A stretch of DNA of 10,959 nucleotides from positions 1-10,959 of the forward strand of contig CABSFC010000095.1 in the NCBI GenBank assembly GCA_902476875.1. The letters are read 5' to 3'. Positions 1 through 6,264 of this stretch are shown here, piece after piece. The notes below the pieces were generated by a model. The model did no database searches. It was not told the origin of the DNA and saw only the letters and a program-made list of their open reading frames with translations. Each line of letters starts with the position of its first letter. The first letter of the stretch is position 1. The DNA is from an uncultured Oscillibacter sp. GTDB taxonomy: Bacteria > Bacillota > Clostridia > Oscillospirales > Oscillospiraceae. The translations under genes were made by a program, and so were the position numbers.

Positions 1-1
1 C

Positions 2-2995
2 CAGTTCGCCCTGCGGGGCGGTATTCTGGACGTGTTCTCCCACCTGATGGACCAGCCGGTGCGGTGCGAGTTTTTCGACGATGAGATCGACTCCATGGGC
101 GCCTTTGACCCCGGTACCCAGCGGCGGACCGCCAATGTGGAATCCGCCCTGCTGCTGCCCGCCGCCGAGGTGCTGCCCCGCAGCGCCGGGGGCGGGCTTG
201 CGGGCCTTGGGGAAAAGCTTTTGAAGCTGGCCGGAAAGCTGGCCAAAAAGCAGAAGACGGAGGCCGCCGTGGCGCGGCTCCGGGAGGACGGCGAGCGGCT
301 GAAAAACGGCGCGGAGCCGGGCGGCATGGACCGGTATCTCGCGGCCATCTACCCGGACGTGACGGCGGGCGTCCACTACCTGCCCGCCGACGCGGTGGTG
401 TTCCTCTGCGAGAGCGGCCGGGTGGACGAGCGGGTGAAGAGCACCCTGCTTGCCAACAAACAGGACGTGGAAGCCCTGCTGGAGGCGGGCGTCATGGTGG
501 GAGAGTACGCCCATCTGTGCCTCTCCGCCGAGGAGCTGTACGCCGCGCTGGAGGAGTTCCCCGTCGTCATGACGGACTCTCTGCCCACCTCCCGCCACCC
601 CCTGCGGCCCAGGGGACTGCTCAGCATGAGCGCCCGGCAGCTCAGCTCCTACGGCGGCAGTCTGGAGACCGCGGTCACGGACCTGGAGCACTACCGCGCC
701 GGCGGCAGCGCGGTGCTGGTGCTGTGCGCCGGAGAGAGCCGGGCCAGAAATCTTCACCGCCTGCTGGAGGAGCGGAACATCCCCGCCACGCTGGACCTGA
801 AAAACGCCGCTATGCCCGGGACTGGAGAGGTGCGCATCGCCATCGGCGCCCTGTCCGCGGGCTGCGAGTGGCCCGCACTGAAGCTGGCGGTACTGACCGA
901 GGGCCAGCTGACCGCCCCCACCCAAAAGCGGACTAAATTCAAAAAAGAGTCCAACCGCCAGAAAATCCAGTCCTACACCGACCTGACCCCCGGCGATCTG
1001 GTGGTCCACGTCCACCACGGCGTGGGCCGGTTCGCGGGCATCCAGCGGATGCCGGTGGACGGCGTGGAGAAGGACTACATCAAGATCGACTACGCCGGCG
1101 GCGACTGCCTGTACGTCCCCGCCACCCAGCTGGACATGGTCTCCAAATACATCGGCGGGGGCGAGGACCAGGACCGCCAGAAGCTGAACAAGCTGGGCGG
1201 CACCGAGTGGGCCAAGCAGAAGACCCGGGCCAAGAAGGCCGCCAAAGACCTGGCCAAGGGCCTGACGGCGCTGTACGCCGAGCGGCAGCGCCGCCCCGGC
1301 TTCGCCTTCTCCCCGGACTCCCCCTGGCAGCGGGAGTTTGAGGAGGCCTTCCCCTACGCCGAGACCGACGACCAGCTGCGGGCCATCGCGGAGATCAAGA
1401 AGGACATGGAAAAGCCCCGGCCCATGGACCGGCTTCTCTGCGGCGACGTGGGCTACGGCAAGACGGAGGTGGCCCTCCGGGCCGTGATGAAGTGCGTTCT
1501 GGACGGCAAGCAGGCCGCCATTCTGGTGCCCACCACCGTCCTGGCCCAGCAGCACTACGCCACGGCCTGTGGCCGGTTCAGGGACTTCCCGGTGAAGATC
1601 GAGGTGCTGTCCCGGTTCACCTCCGCCAAAGACGCCAGGCGCATCCTGGAGGCCGCCCGCACCGGCGGCGTGGACCTGCTGATCGGCACCCACAAGCTGC
1701 TGCAGAAGGGCATGGAGTTCCACGACCTGGGGCTCCTCATCATCGACGAGGAGCAGCGCTTCGGCGTGACCCACAAGGAGCGGCTGAAGGAGATGAGCCG
1801 CCAGGTGGACGTGCTGACCCTGTCCGCCACGCCCATCCCCCGGACGCTGAACATGGCCCTCTCCGGCCTGCGGGACATGTCCACCATCGAGGAGCCCCCC
1901 GCCGACCGCCAGCCGGTCCAGACCTATGTGCTGGAGCACGACTGGGGCATTTTGGAGGACGCCATGCGGAAGGAACTGGCCCGGGGCGGACAGATCTACT
2001 ACCTCCACAACCGGGTGGAGAGCATCGACCTCACCGCCGCCCGCATCCAGAAGCTGCTGGGCCCGGAGGTCCGCATCGTGACGGGCCACGGAAAGATGAG
2101 CGAGCAGGAGCTGTCCGGCGTCATGCAGGCCATGGTGGACGGCGAGGCGGACATCCTGGTCTGCACCACCATCATCGAGACGGGCATCGACATCCCCAAC
2201 GTCAACACCCTGGTCATCGAGGACGCGGACCGCATGGGTCTTGCCCAGCTCCACCAGATCCGGGGCCGCATCGGCCGCAGCGCCCGGCGGGCTTACGCCT
2301 ACCTGACCTTCCGCCGGGGCAAGGTTTTGCAGGAGGCGGCCGCCAAGCGCCTTTCCGCCATCCGGGAGTATGTGGAGTTCGGCTCCGGCTTCAAGATCGC
2401 CATGCGGGACCTGGAAATTCGCGGCGCGGGCAACCTGCTGGGGCCGGAGCAGTCCGGGTACCTGATGAGCGTGGGCTATGACCTGTATCTGAAGCTGCTG
2501 GAGGAAGCGGTGCTGGAGGAGCGGGGCGAGGAGAAGAAGATCGAGACGGAGTGCTCCGCCGACCTGACCGTCAACGCCAACATCCCGGAGCGGTACGTCC
2601 CCGCGCCGGAGCAGCGGATGGATCTGTACCGCCGCATCGCCGCCATCCGCGCCGACGAGGACGCCTCCGACCTGCTGGACGAGATGCTGGACCGCTACGG
2701 CGAGGCGCCGAAGTCGGTGCTGGCCCTGCTGGATGTGGCTCTGCTGCGCTCCGCCGCGGCCAAGGCGGGGGTGTCGGACATCTCTCAGAAGGGAGACGTG
2801 CTGAAATTCACCCTGGGCGTGTTCCGGCCCGAGGCTCTGGTTGCGGTGTGCGGTCTGGCGAAGTACAGGGGCCGCCTGACGCTGGCGGCGGGAGACATTC
2901 CGGCGCTGACGCTGAAGCTGAAGCCCGGCGCGGACGTGTTGGAGACCGCGCTGGAGCTGGTGGAGGACCTGAAGCTGGCCGGCGGCAACCCTTAA
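2..2995 (+). CDS. mfd: Transcription-repair coupling factor Mfd (5' end outside window)
   Basis: Mfd is a DNA translocase that removes RNA polymerase stalled at lesions and recruits UvrA for nucleotide excision repair. The frame is open from base 2 (QFALRGGILDVF, typical of the N-terminal UvrB-like module), so the gene starts upstream. About 997 residues are present and roughly 150-180 are missing relative to the family's usual ~1150-1180. Seen in order: the CarD-like RNA polymerase interaction domain (from base 974, YTDLTPGDLVVHVHHGVGRF); Walker A GDVGYGKTE (1442-1468); DEEQ box (1745-1756); SAT motif (1823-1831); motif VI QxxQxRGRIGR (from 2246); the translocation segment GAGNLLGPEQSGY (about 2423); and the C-terminal regulatory domain to TAA at 2993. 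All helicase motifs look intact. A terminator starts 20 bases after the stop. Identification is near certain. Confidence 0.97.
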   Translation, partial: QFALRGGILDVFSHLMDQPVRCEFFDDEIDSMGAFDPGTQRRTANVESALLLPAAEVLPRSAGGGLAGLGEKLLKLAGKLAKKQKTEAAVARLREDGERLKNGAEPGGMDRYLAAIYPDVTAGVHYLPADAVVFLCESGRVDERVKSTLLANKQDVEALLEAGVMVGEYAHLCLSAEELYAALEEFPVVMTDSLPTSRHPLRPRGLLSMSARQLSSYGGSLETAVTDLEHYRAGGSAVLVLCAGESRARNLHRLLEERNIPATLDLKNAAMPGTGEVRIAIGALSAGCEWPALKLAVLTEGQLTAPTQKRTKFKKESNRQKIQSYTDLTPGDLVVHVHHGVGRFAGIQRMPVDGVEKDYIKIDYAGGDCLYVPATQLDMVSKYIGGGEDQDRQKLNKLGGTEWAKQKTRAKKAAKDLAKGLTALYAERQRRPGFAFSPDSPWQREFEEAFPYAETDDQLRAIAEIKKDMEKPRPMDRLLCGDVGYGKTEVALRAVMKCVLDGKQAAILVPTTVLAQQHYATACGRFRDFPVKIEVLSRFTSAKDARRILEAARTGGVDLLIGTHKLLQKGMEFHDLGLLIIDEEQRFGVTHKERLKEMSRQVDVLTLSATPIPRTLNMALSGLRDMSTIEEPPADRQPVQTYVLEHDWGILEDAMRKELARGGQIYYLHNRVESIDLTAARIQKLLGPEVRIVTGHGKMSEQELSGVMQAMVDGEADILVCTTIIETGIDIPNVNTLVIEDADRMGLAQLHQIRGRIGRSARRAYAYLTFRRGKVLQEAAAKRLSAIREYVEFGSGFKIAMRDLEIRGAGNLLGPEQSGYLMSVGYDLYLKLLEEAVLEERGEEKKIETECSADLTVNANIPERYVPAPEQRMDLYRRIAAIRADEDASDLLDEMLDRYGEAPKSVLALLDVALLRSAAAKAGVSDISQKGDVLKFTLGVFRPEALVAVCGLAKYRGRLTLAAGDIPALTLKLKPGADVLETALELVEDLKLAGGNP

Positions 2996-3014
2996 TGGCA
3001 AATAGACTGAGAGC

Positions 3015-3055
3015 AAAGACGCTGTGTTCCGCCCCTGGCGGAACACAGCGTTTTT
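3015..3055 (+). terminator. Intrinsic terminator after mfd
   Basis: A 15-bp perfect stem (arms 3019-3033 and 3037-3051) has a 3-base CCT loop. It is followed by a run of T (3051-3055) and preceded by AAA that extends the pairing, so it could act on both strands. It separates mfd from the lipoprotein gene. Confidence 0.9.
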
Positions 3056-3078
3056 ATACCTTTCGCGTCTGTCATATC

Positions 3079-3126
3079 CGCTCCCTCCCCCGCATATACA
3101 TGGAGGGACAACCTGGGGGAGGAGCG
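3079..3126 (+). promoter_or_regulatory. Leader hairpins that can hide the lipoprotein gene's ribosome binding site
   Basis: The Shine-Dalgarno sequence GGGGGAGGAG lies at 3115-3124, 8 bases before the ATG at 3133. The pyrimidine segment 3079-3091 (CGCTCCCTCCCCC) can pair with 3115-3126 in a 12-bp GC-rich stem with one bulged C, burying the whole Shine-Dalgarno. The same segment (TCCCTCC, 3082-3088) can instead pair perfectly with GGAGGGA at 3102-3108, which would free it. The base complementarity is directly visible. A regulatory role is inference and requires transcription to start upstream of 3079; I see no convincing promoter between the mfd terminator and this point. Confidence 0.45.
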
Positions 3127-3132
3127 TGAGCC

Positions 3133-4164
3133 ATGAAAAAGCGCGTGACCGCTCTGGCCCTGCTGCTGTGTCTGACCCTGACCGCCTGCGGCGGGGAGGA
3201 CAGCCGGGGCCAGGCGACGGTTTTGGGGCGGGCGGCGGACATGCGGGAGGACGCCGTGCTGCTGACGGTGGACGGCCGGGAGGTGCCCGCGTGGCGGTAC
3301 CTGTACTGGCTGGCCTATACCTGCGACCGCGTCCGGGAACGGTATCAGGAGAGCGGGCTGGCGCTGGACTGGAGCACGCCCGTCTCCGGCGGGACCCTGG
3401 CGGACTACGCCCGGGACCAGGCGCTGGCGGACACGGCGCTGTACGCCACGGTGGAGAACTGGGCGGAGCGGTACGGCTGCGCCCTGACGGAGGAGGATCG
3501 GGCGGCCCTGTCGGCCTCCTGGGCGGAGCAGGCGGCGGCACACGGCGGCGAGGACGGCTATCTCGCCGAGCTGGCGGAGCTGGGGCTGGACCGCCGGCGG
3601 GCGGAGGAGCTGGCGGGCGTGGGGGTGCTGTACGGCAAGCTCTACACGCTGTACCTGGACGAGGACAGCCCGCTGGCGCCGGACGCGCCGGCCCTGGCGG
3701 CCTTCGCGGAGGAGGCGGGGCTGTTGACAGTGGACCGCATCCTGGTGGCCGCGGGCGGGGACCGGGAGGCCGCCCGGCAAAAGGCGGCGGAGCTCTTCGC
3801 GCAGCTCAACGGCGCGGCGGACCAGGGGGCCGCGTTCGCCGCCCTGGCGGCGGCGGGGGACGACCCGGCGGGTCCCCGGACGTTCCTGCCGGGGGACGGC
3901 ACCCTGGACAGCTCCCTGGAGGCGGCGGCCATGGCGCTGGCGGAGGGCCAGTGCTCCGGTATTCTGGAGTCGGAGGAGGGCTTCTCCATCCTCCGGCGGC
4001 TGGCGGCCGACGCGGACGCCCTGGCGGACGGCTATTTTGACCACCTGCTCCAGAGCGCGGCGGAAAGCGCGCTGGTGGAGACAACGGAGGCCTACGACGC
4101 GCTGGACGCCGCCGCGTTCGACGCGGCGCTGCGGACCGCCCGGGAGTCGGCCGCTGATTCGTGA
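3133..4164 (+). CDS. Parvulin-like (PrsA/SurA-type) lipoprotein lacking catalytic histidines
   Basis: This 343-residue exported lipoprotein has a basic N-terminus (MKKR), a hydrophobic stretch and the lipobox LTAC with lipidated Cys19. Residues ~41-180 resemble the helical N-terminal chaperone region of SurA/PrsA proteins. Residues ~199-290 follow the PpiC/parvulin pattern: DRILVA where parvulins have HILV, then a helix, FAALAA, LEAAAMALAEGQCSGIL for the FxxAxxxLxxGxxSxxV block, and GFSIL for GYHII. Both conserved His positions are changed (Arg202, Ser285), so prolyl isomerase activity is doubtful. A chaperone or binding role at the outer face of the membrane is inferred. The strong GGGGGAGGAG site supports the start. 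Arg codons are mostly CGG. It sits directly behind mfd but beyond a terminator. The parvulin family call is fairly secure; the exact function is not. Confidence 0.8.
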   Translation: MKKRVTALALLLCLTLTACGGEDSRGQATVLGRAADMREDAVLLTVDGREVPAWRYLYWLAYTCDRVRERYQESGLALDWSTPVSGGTLADYARDQALADTALYATVENWAERYGCALTEEDRAALSASWAEQAAAHGGEDGYLAELAELGLDRRRAEELAGVGVLYGKLYTLYLDEDSPLAPDAPALAAFAEEAGLLTVDRILVAAGGDREAARQKAAELFAQLNGAADQGAAFAALAAAGDDPAGPRTFLPGDGTLDSSLEAAAMALAEGQCSGILESEEGFSILRRLAADADALADGYFDHLLQSAAESALVETTEAYDALDAAAFDAALRTARESAADS

Positions 4165-4170
4165 AGCCCT

Positions 4171-4217
4171 GCCCCGCCTGCCGGACGGGATGTTCAGGCG
4201 GGCGGGGCGTTTTATTT
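4171..4217 (+). terminator. Intrinsic terminator after the lipoprotein gene
   Basis: GCCCCGCC (4171-4178) pairs with GGCGGGGC (4201-4208). An alternative inner pairing is CGCCTG (4175-4180) with CAGGCG (4195-4200). The stem is followed by GTTTTATTTT. It begins 7 bases after the TGA stop. Confidence 0.85.
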
Positions 4218-4236
4218 TCGTCACCTTGACGAAAAT
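4214..4236. repeat. Perfect 23-bp palindrome upstream of the thiolase promoter
   Basis: Arms ATTTTCGTCA (4214-4223) and TGACGAAAAT (4227-4236) are exact inverse complements around CCT. It overlaps the T-tract of the preceding terminator. It shares GTCA/TGAC with the downstream Rex-like sites but has odd spacing, so it may be a different operator or an extra hairpin. The symmetry is certain; the role is unknown. Confidence 0.6.
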
Positions 4237-4243
4237 GGCGGGC

Positions 4244-4267
4244 ATTTTGTCAAACTTTTAACAAAAT
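4244..4267. promoter_or_regulatory. Rex-like operator 1 (upstream of the thiolase -35)
   Basis: The 18-base core TTGTCAA-ACTT-TTAACAA (4247-4264) differs at one position from the clostridial Rex consensus TTGTTAA-N4-TTAACAA. Symmetry extends outward to ATTTTGT/ACAAAAT. The site ends 22 bases before the -35 box. Rex is an NADH-sensing repressor known to control thiolase and butyrate/solvent genes in clostridia. Assignment to this thiolase is inference from sequence and position. Confidence 0.65.
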
Positions 4268-4289
4268 TTGGAGAAATACCAGATTTGCA

Positions 4290-4318
4290 TTGACGCAGGG
4301 CGGAAAAGTCACTATAAT
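4290..4318 (+). promoter_or_regulatory. Sigma-A promoter of the thiolase gene
   Basis: TTGACG (-35, 4290-4295) and a perfect TATAAT (-10, 4313-4318) are 17 bases apart. This is the best promoter in the window. Transcription should start near 4325, giving a leader of about 150 bases before the start codon. Confidence 0.88.
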
Positions 4319-4348
4319 CAATTTTGTGAGGGTTTGGAATCCACATGT

Positions 4349-4366
4349 TTGTCAAAAATTTAGCAA
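4349..4366. promoter_or_regulatory. Rex-like operator 2 (in the transcribed leader)
   Basis: TTGTCAA-AAAT-TTAGCAA has the 7-4-7 layout of a Rex site, with one mismatch per half to TTGTTAA/TTAACAA. It lies about 25 bases downstream of the predicted transcription start, where a bound repressor would block elongation. Its left half TTGTCAA is identical to that of operator 1. Confidence 0.5.
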
Positions 4367-4368
4367 TC

Positions 4369-4386
4369 CTGTCAGAATTTTGACAA
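4369..4386. promoter_or_regulatory. Weaker palindrome, possible operator 3
   Basis: CTGTCAG-AATT-TTGACAA has the same 7-4-7 geometry, centred 20 bases (about two helix turns) after operator 2. Its right half TTGACAA is the inverse complement of the TTGTCAA half-site seen twice upstream. It matches the Rex consensus less well than the other two, so on its own it would not be convincing. Confidence 0.4.
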
Positions 4387-4417
4387 TATGGCCCTCTCCA
4401 CATGATCCAGTATCCGC

Positions 4418-4436
4418 GGCGGCGTGGAACGCCGCC
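4418..4436 (+). promoter_or_regulatory. GC hairpin in the thiolase mRNA leader
   Basis: GGCGGCG (4418-4424) and CGCCGCC (4430-4436) form a perfect 7-bp stem around TGGAA, 26 bases before the Shine-Dalgarno GGAGG (4463-4467). A-rich sequence follows, with no T-run, so it is not a terminator. An mRNA-stabilising or ribosome-access role is possible but not shown. Confidence 0.4.
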
Positions 4437-4473
4437 AATCACAAAAAATCTAATGAAAAAACGGAGGAACACC

Positions 4474-5730
4474 ATGAAAGATCTTTACGTCGTGAATTGC
4501 TGCAGAACCGCTATCGGCTCCTTTGGCGGCTCCCTGAAGAACACCCCCGCCGCCGAGCTGGGCGCCATCGTCGTCAAGGAAGCGCTGAACCGCGCCGGCG
4601 TGAAGCCTGAGCAGGTGGACGAGCTGATGTTCGGCTGCATCCTGACCGCCGGCCTGGGCCAGAACGTGGCCCGCCAGGTCTCCGTCAAGGCCGGCATCCC
4701 CTACTCTGTTCCCGCCTATACCGTGGGCATGGTCTGCGGCTCCGGCATGAAGTCCGTCATCGAGGGCGCCCGCTCCATCCTGGCCGGCGACGCCGACGTG
4801 GTCGTCTGCGGCGGCACCGAGAACATGAGCGCCGCTCCCTTCACCTCCCCCGACGCCCGCTGGGGCGCCCGCATGGGCGACAAGAAGCTGGTGGACGAGA
4901 TGATCAAGGACGGTCTGTGGGACGCGTTCAACAACTATCACATGGGCACCACCGCTGAGAACATCAACGACGTCTGGGGCATCACCCGCAAGGAGCAGGA
5001 CGAGTTCGCCGCCGCCTCCCAGCAGAAGACCGAGGCCGCCCAGGCCGCCGGCCGCTTTGACGACGAGATCGTCCCCGTCCCCGTGAAGGTCAAGAAGGAG
5101 ATCGTGGAGTTCAAGAAGGACGAGTTCCCCCGCGCCGGCGTCACCGCCGAGAGCATCGCCAAGATGCGCGGCGCGTTCCCCGTGGGGCCCGAGTCCCCCG
5201 CCCCCGAGGTCGTCCACACCTTTGAGCCCACCGGCCTCCGGGACGCCGAGGACAAGGGCCAGCAGCGCGTCACCGCCGCCAACGCCTCCGGCATCAACGA
5301 CGGCGCCGCCGCCATCGTGCTGGCCTCCGGCGAGGCTGTTGAGAAGTACGGCCTGAAGCCCATGGCCAAGCTGATCGGCTGGGGCCAGGGCGGCGTCGAT
5401 CCCAAGATCATGGGCGTCGGTCCCGTGCCCGCCTCCCGCGCCGCGCTGGCCAAGGCCGGCGTGACCATCGACGACATCGACCTGATCGAGGCCAACGAGG
5501 CTTTCGCCGCCCAATCCATCGCCGTGGCCCGCGAGCTGGGCTTCGACATGAGCAAGGTCAACGTCAACGGCGGCGCCATCGCGCTGGGCCACCCCGTCGG
5601 CGCTTCCGGCGCCCGCATCATCGTCACCCTGCTGCATGAGATGCAGAAGCGCCCCGAGGCCAAGAAGGGCCTGGCCACGCTGTGCATCGGCGGCGGCATG
5701 GGCGTTGCCACTGTGTTCGAGAAGTGCTGA
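4474..5730 (+). CDS. thl: Acetyl-CoA C-acetyltransferase (thiolase)
   Basis: This enzyme condenses two acetyl-CoA to acetoacetyl-CoA, the first step towards butyrate in anaerobic Clostridia (or runs in reverse). The 418-residue protein shows the acyl-accepting Cys88 (VCGSGMKS), the NEAFA motif (341-345), His373 in GGAIALGHPVGASGAR and the proton-shuttle Cys404 (CIGGGMG). All active-site residues are present. The family is usually ~390-395 residues. The extra ~26 residues lie at about 236-264, between KMRGAF and RVTAANASG. The start at 4474 is set by GGAGG 6 bases upstream; the in-frame ATGs at 4402 and 4453 lie before that site. Of 16 Arg codons, 14 are CGC, unlike the CGG-rich neighbours, suggesting high expression. 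It has its own promoter with Rex-like operators, and a strong terminator follows. The butyrate role is inferred, since no other pathway genes are in view. Confidence 0.95.
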   Translation: MKDLYVVNCCRTAIGSFGGSLKNTPAAELGAIVVKEALNRAGVKPEQVDELMFGCILTAGLGQNVARQVSVKAGIPYSVPAYTVGMVCGSGMKSVIEGARSILAGDADVVVCGGTENMSAAPFTSPDARWGARMGDKKLVDEMIKDGLWDAFNNYHMGTTAENINDVWGITRKEQDEFAAASQQKTEAAQAAGRFDDEIVPVPVKVKKEIVEFKKDEFPRAGVTAESIAKMRGAFPVGPESPAPEVVHTFEPTGLRDAEDKGQQRVTAANASGINDGAAAIVLASGEAVEKYGLKPMAKLIGWGQGGVDPKIMGVGPVPASRAALAKAGVTIDDIDLIEANEAFAAQSIAVARELGFDMSKVNVNGGAIALGHPVGASGARIIVTLLHEMQKRPEAKKGLATLCIGGGMGVATVFEKC

Positions 5731-5760
5731 GCTTCTGACGGAGCGTTAGGAAAGACATAA

Positions 5761-5798
5761 AAAATGAGCGCCCTGGCGAAAGCCAGGGCGCTCATTTT
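5761..5798 (+). terminator. Intrinsic terminator after the thiolase gene
   Basis: A 17-bp perfect stem (5761-5777 with 5782-5798) closes on a GAAA tetraloop and ends in TTTT. It is symmetrical (AAAA...TTTT), so it could also stop transcription arriving from the minus strand. Confidence 0.95.
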
Positions 5799-5802
5799 CA
5801 TG

Positions 5803-5840
5803 AAAAGGGGTCCGGCAGTCTGCGCTGCCGGACCCCTTTT
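5803..5840 (-). terminator. Intrinsic terminator after the ferredoxin gene
   Basis: A 16-bp perfect stem (5803-5818 with 5825-5840) has a 6-base loop and ends in TTTT on the minus strand. It begins immediately after the ferredoxin stop codon and lies 4 bases from the thiolase terminator, making a back-to-back insulating pair. Confidence 0.92.
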
Positions 5841-6029
5841 TCAATCCCGCCGGATGGCGATGGCGTTCACCGGGCAGCCGTTGGCGGCGTCCCGGACCCG
5901 GGATTCACGGCTCTTCTCCGGCAGAGCCGTGACGGTGGAGAACTTCCCCACGACGCGGAAAACCTCCGGCGCCGCGTAGGCGCACATGCCGCAGCCGATA
6001 CAGCGGCTGGTGTCGATGGTGATGGTCAT
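5841..6029 (-). CDS. Small single-cluster [4Fe-4S] ferredoxin
   Basis: A 62-residue cytoplasmic electron carrier. Cluster ligands are Cys10, Cys13 and Cys16 (CIGCGMC) plus Cys52 (GCP), the pattern of a monocluster ferredoxin rather than the two-cluster clostridial type. Residues CAYAAPEVF after the first motif are typical of this family. The start is supported by AGGAGGG (5 bases before the ATG) on the minus strand. It is transcribed alone from its own promoter, divergent from the SLH glycosidase gene and convergent with the thiolase gene, and ends at its own terminator. The redox partner cannot be told from the context. With all four ligands present, a [4Fe-4S] cluster is expected. Confidence 0.93.
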   Translation of the reverse strand: MTITIDTSRCIGCGMCAYAAPEVFRVVGKFSTVTALPEKSRESRVRDAANGCPVNAIAIRRD

Positions 6030-6055
6030 ACCGGCCCTCCTTTTTCTCTGCCTGT

Positions 6056-6084
6056 ATTGTAATATGAAACAGCGGATTTTCCAA
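6056..6084 (-). promoter_or_regulatory. Predicted promoter of the ferredoxin gene
   Basis: On the minus strand, TTGGAA (6079-6084) and TACAAT (6056-6061) are 17 bases apart and match the sigma-A boxes at 4/6 and 5/6 positions. The predicted start is about 20 bases before the ferredoxin start codon. Confidence 0.6.
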
Positions 6085-6189
6085 GGGCTTTTTCCAAAAC
6101 GGGAACTTTTTTCCGGCCCGGTCCGTCTTTTTGTTGACAGCGGTGGAAGAAACCGGGGCCGCGGGCAGATTTTTGTTTCCGAATTGACA

Positions 6190-6218
6190 TTTACTTTGTC
6201 CGGCGGTTGTGCTATTGT
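6190..6218 (+). promoter_or_regulatory. Predicted promoter of the SLH glycosidase gene
   Basis: An extended -10, TGCTATTGT (6210-6218), has a TTTACT box (6190-6195) 17 bases upstream. A better -35 match, TTGACA at 6184-6189, is 23 bases away and probably too far. TATTAT at 6223-6228 is an alternative -10 with no good partner. The region 6085-6189 between the divergent promoters shows only AT-rich patches and no gene. Confidence 0.4.
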
Positions 6219-6264
6219 TAGATATTATGTAGACTATACGGTTTCACACGCTTGGAGGTATATC

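Noticed and set aside
2992..4245. Long minus-strand open frame opposite the lipoprotein gene
   Set aside because: It is a GC-skew shadow: Arg/Gly/Gln-rich low-complexity translation, running through two terminators, with no ribosome site.
4345..4383. 12-codon leader ORF (MFVKNLAILSEF) in the thiolase mRNA
   Set aside because: It has only a weak GAGGG 12 bases upstream and no attenuator after it. It overlaps the operator palindromes, which explain the sequence better.
4402..4473. Upstream in-frame ATGs (4402, 4453) as thiolase starts
   Set aside because: The region contains the leader hairpin and the Shine-Dalgarno itself, and conserved thiolase sequence begins at MKDLYVV (4474).
4450..5637. 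Long minus-strand open frame opposite the thiolase gene
   Set aside because: The translation is repetitive Gly/Ala/Asp/Val, typical of the complement of a GC-rich gene, while the plus strand encodes an unmistakable thiolase.
6134..6139. TTGACA as a -35 box upstream of the SLH gene
   Set aside because: The sequence 16-19 bases downstream is GC-rich (CCGGGGCC) with no -10 match.
5986..6264. In-frame N-terminal extension of the SLH glycosidase gene
   Set aside because: It would overlap the ferredoxin gene and its promoter. It has no ribosome site, and the ATG at 6265 has both a strong site and a signal peptide right behind it.
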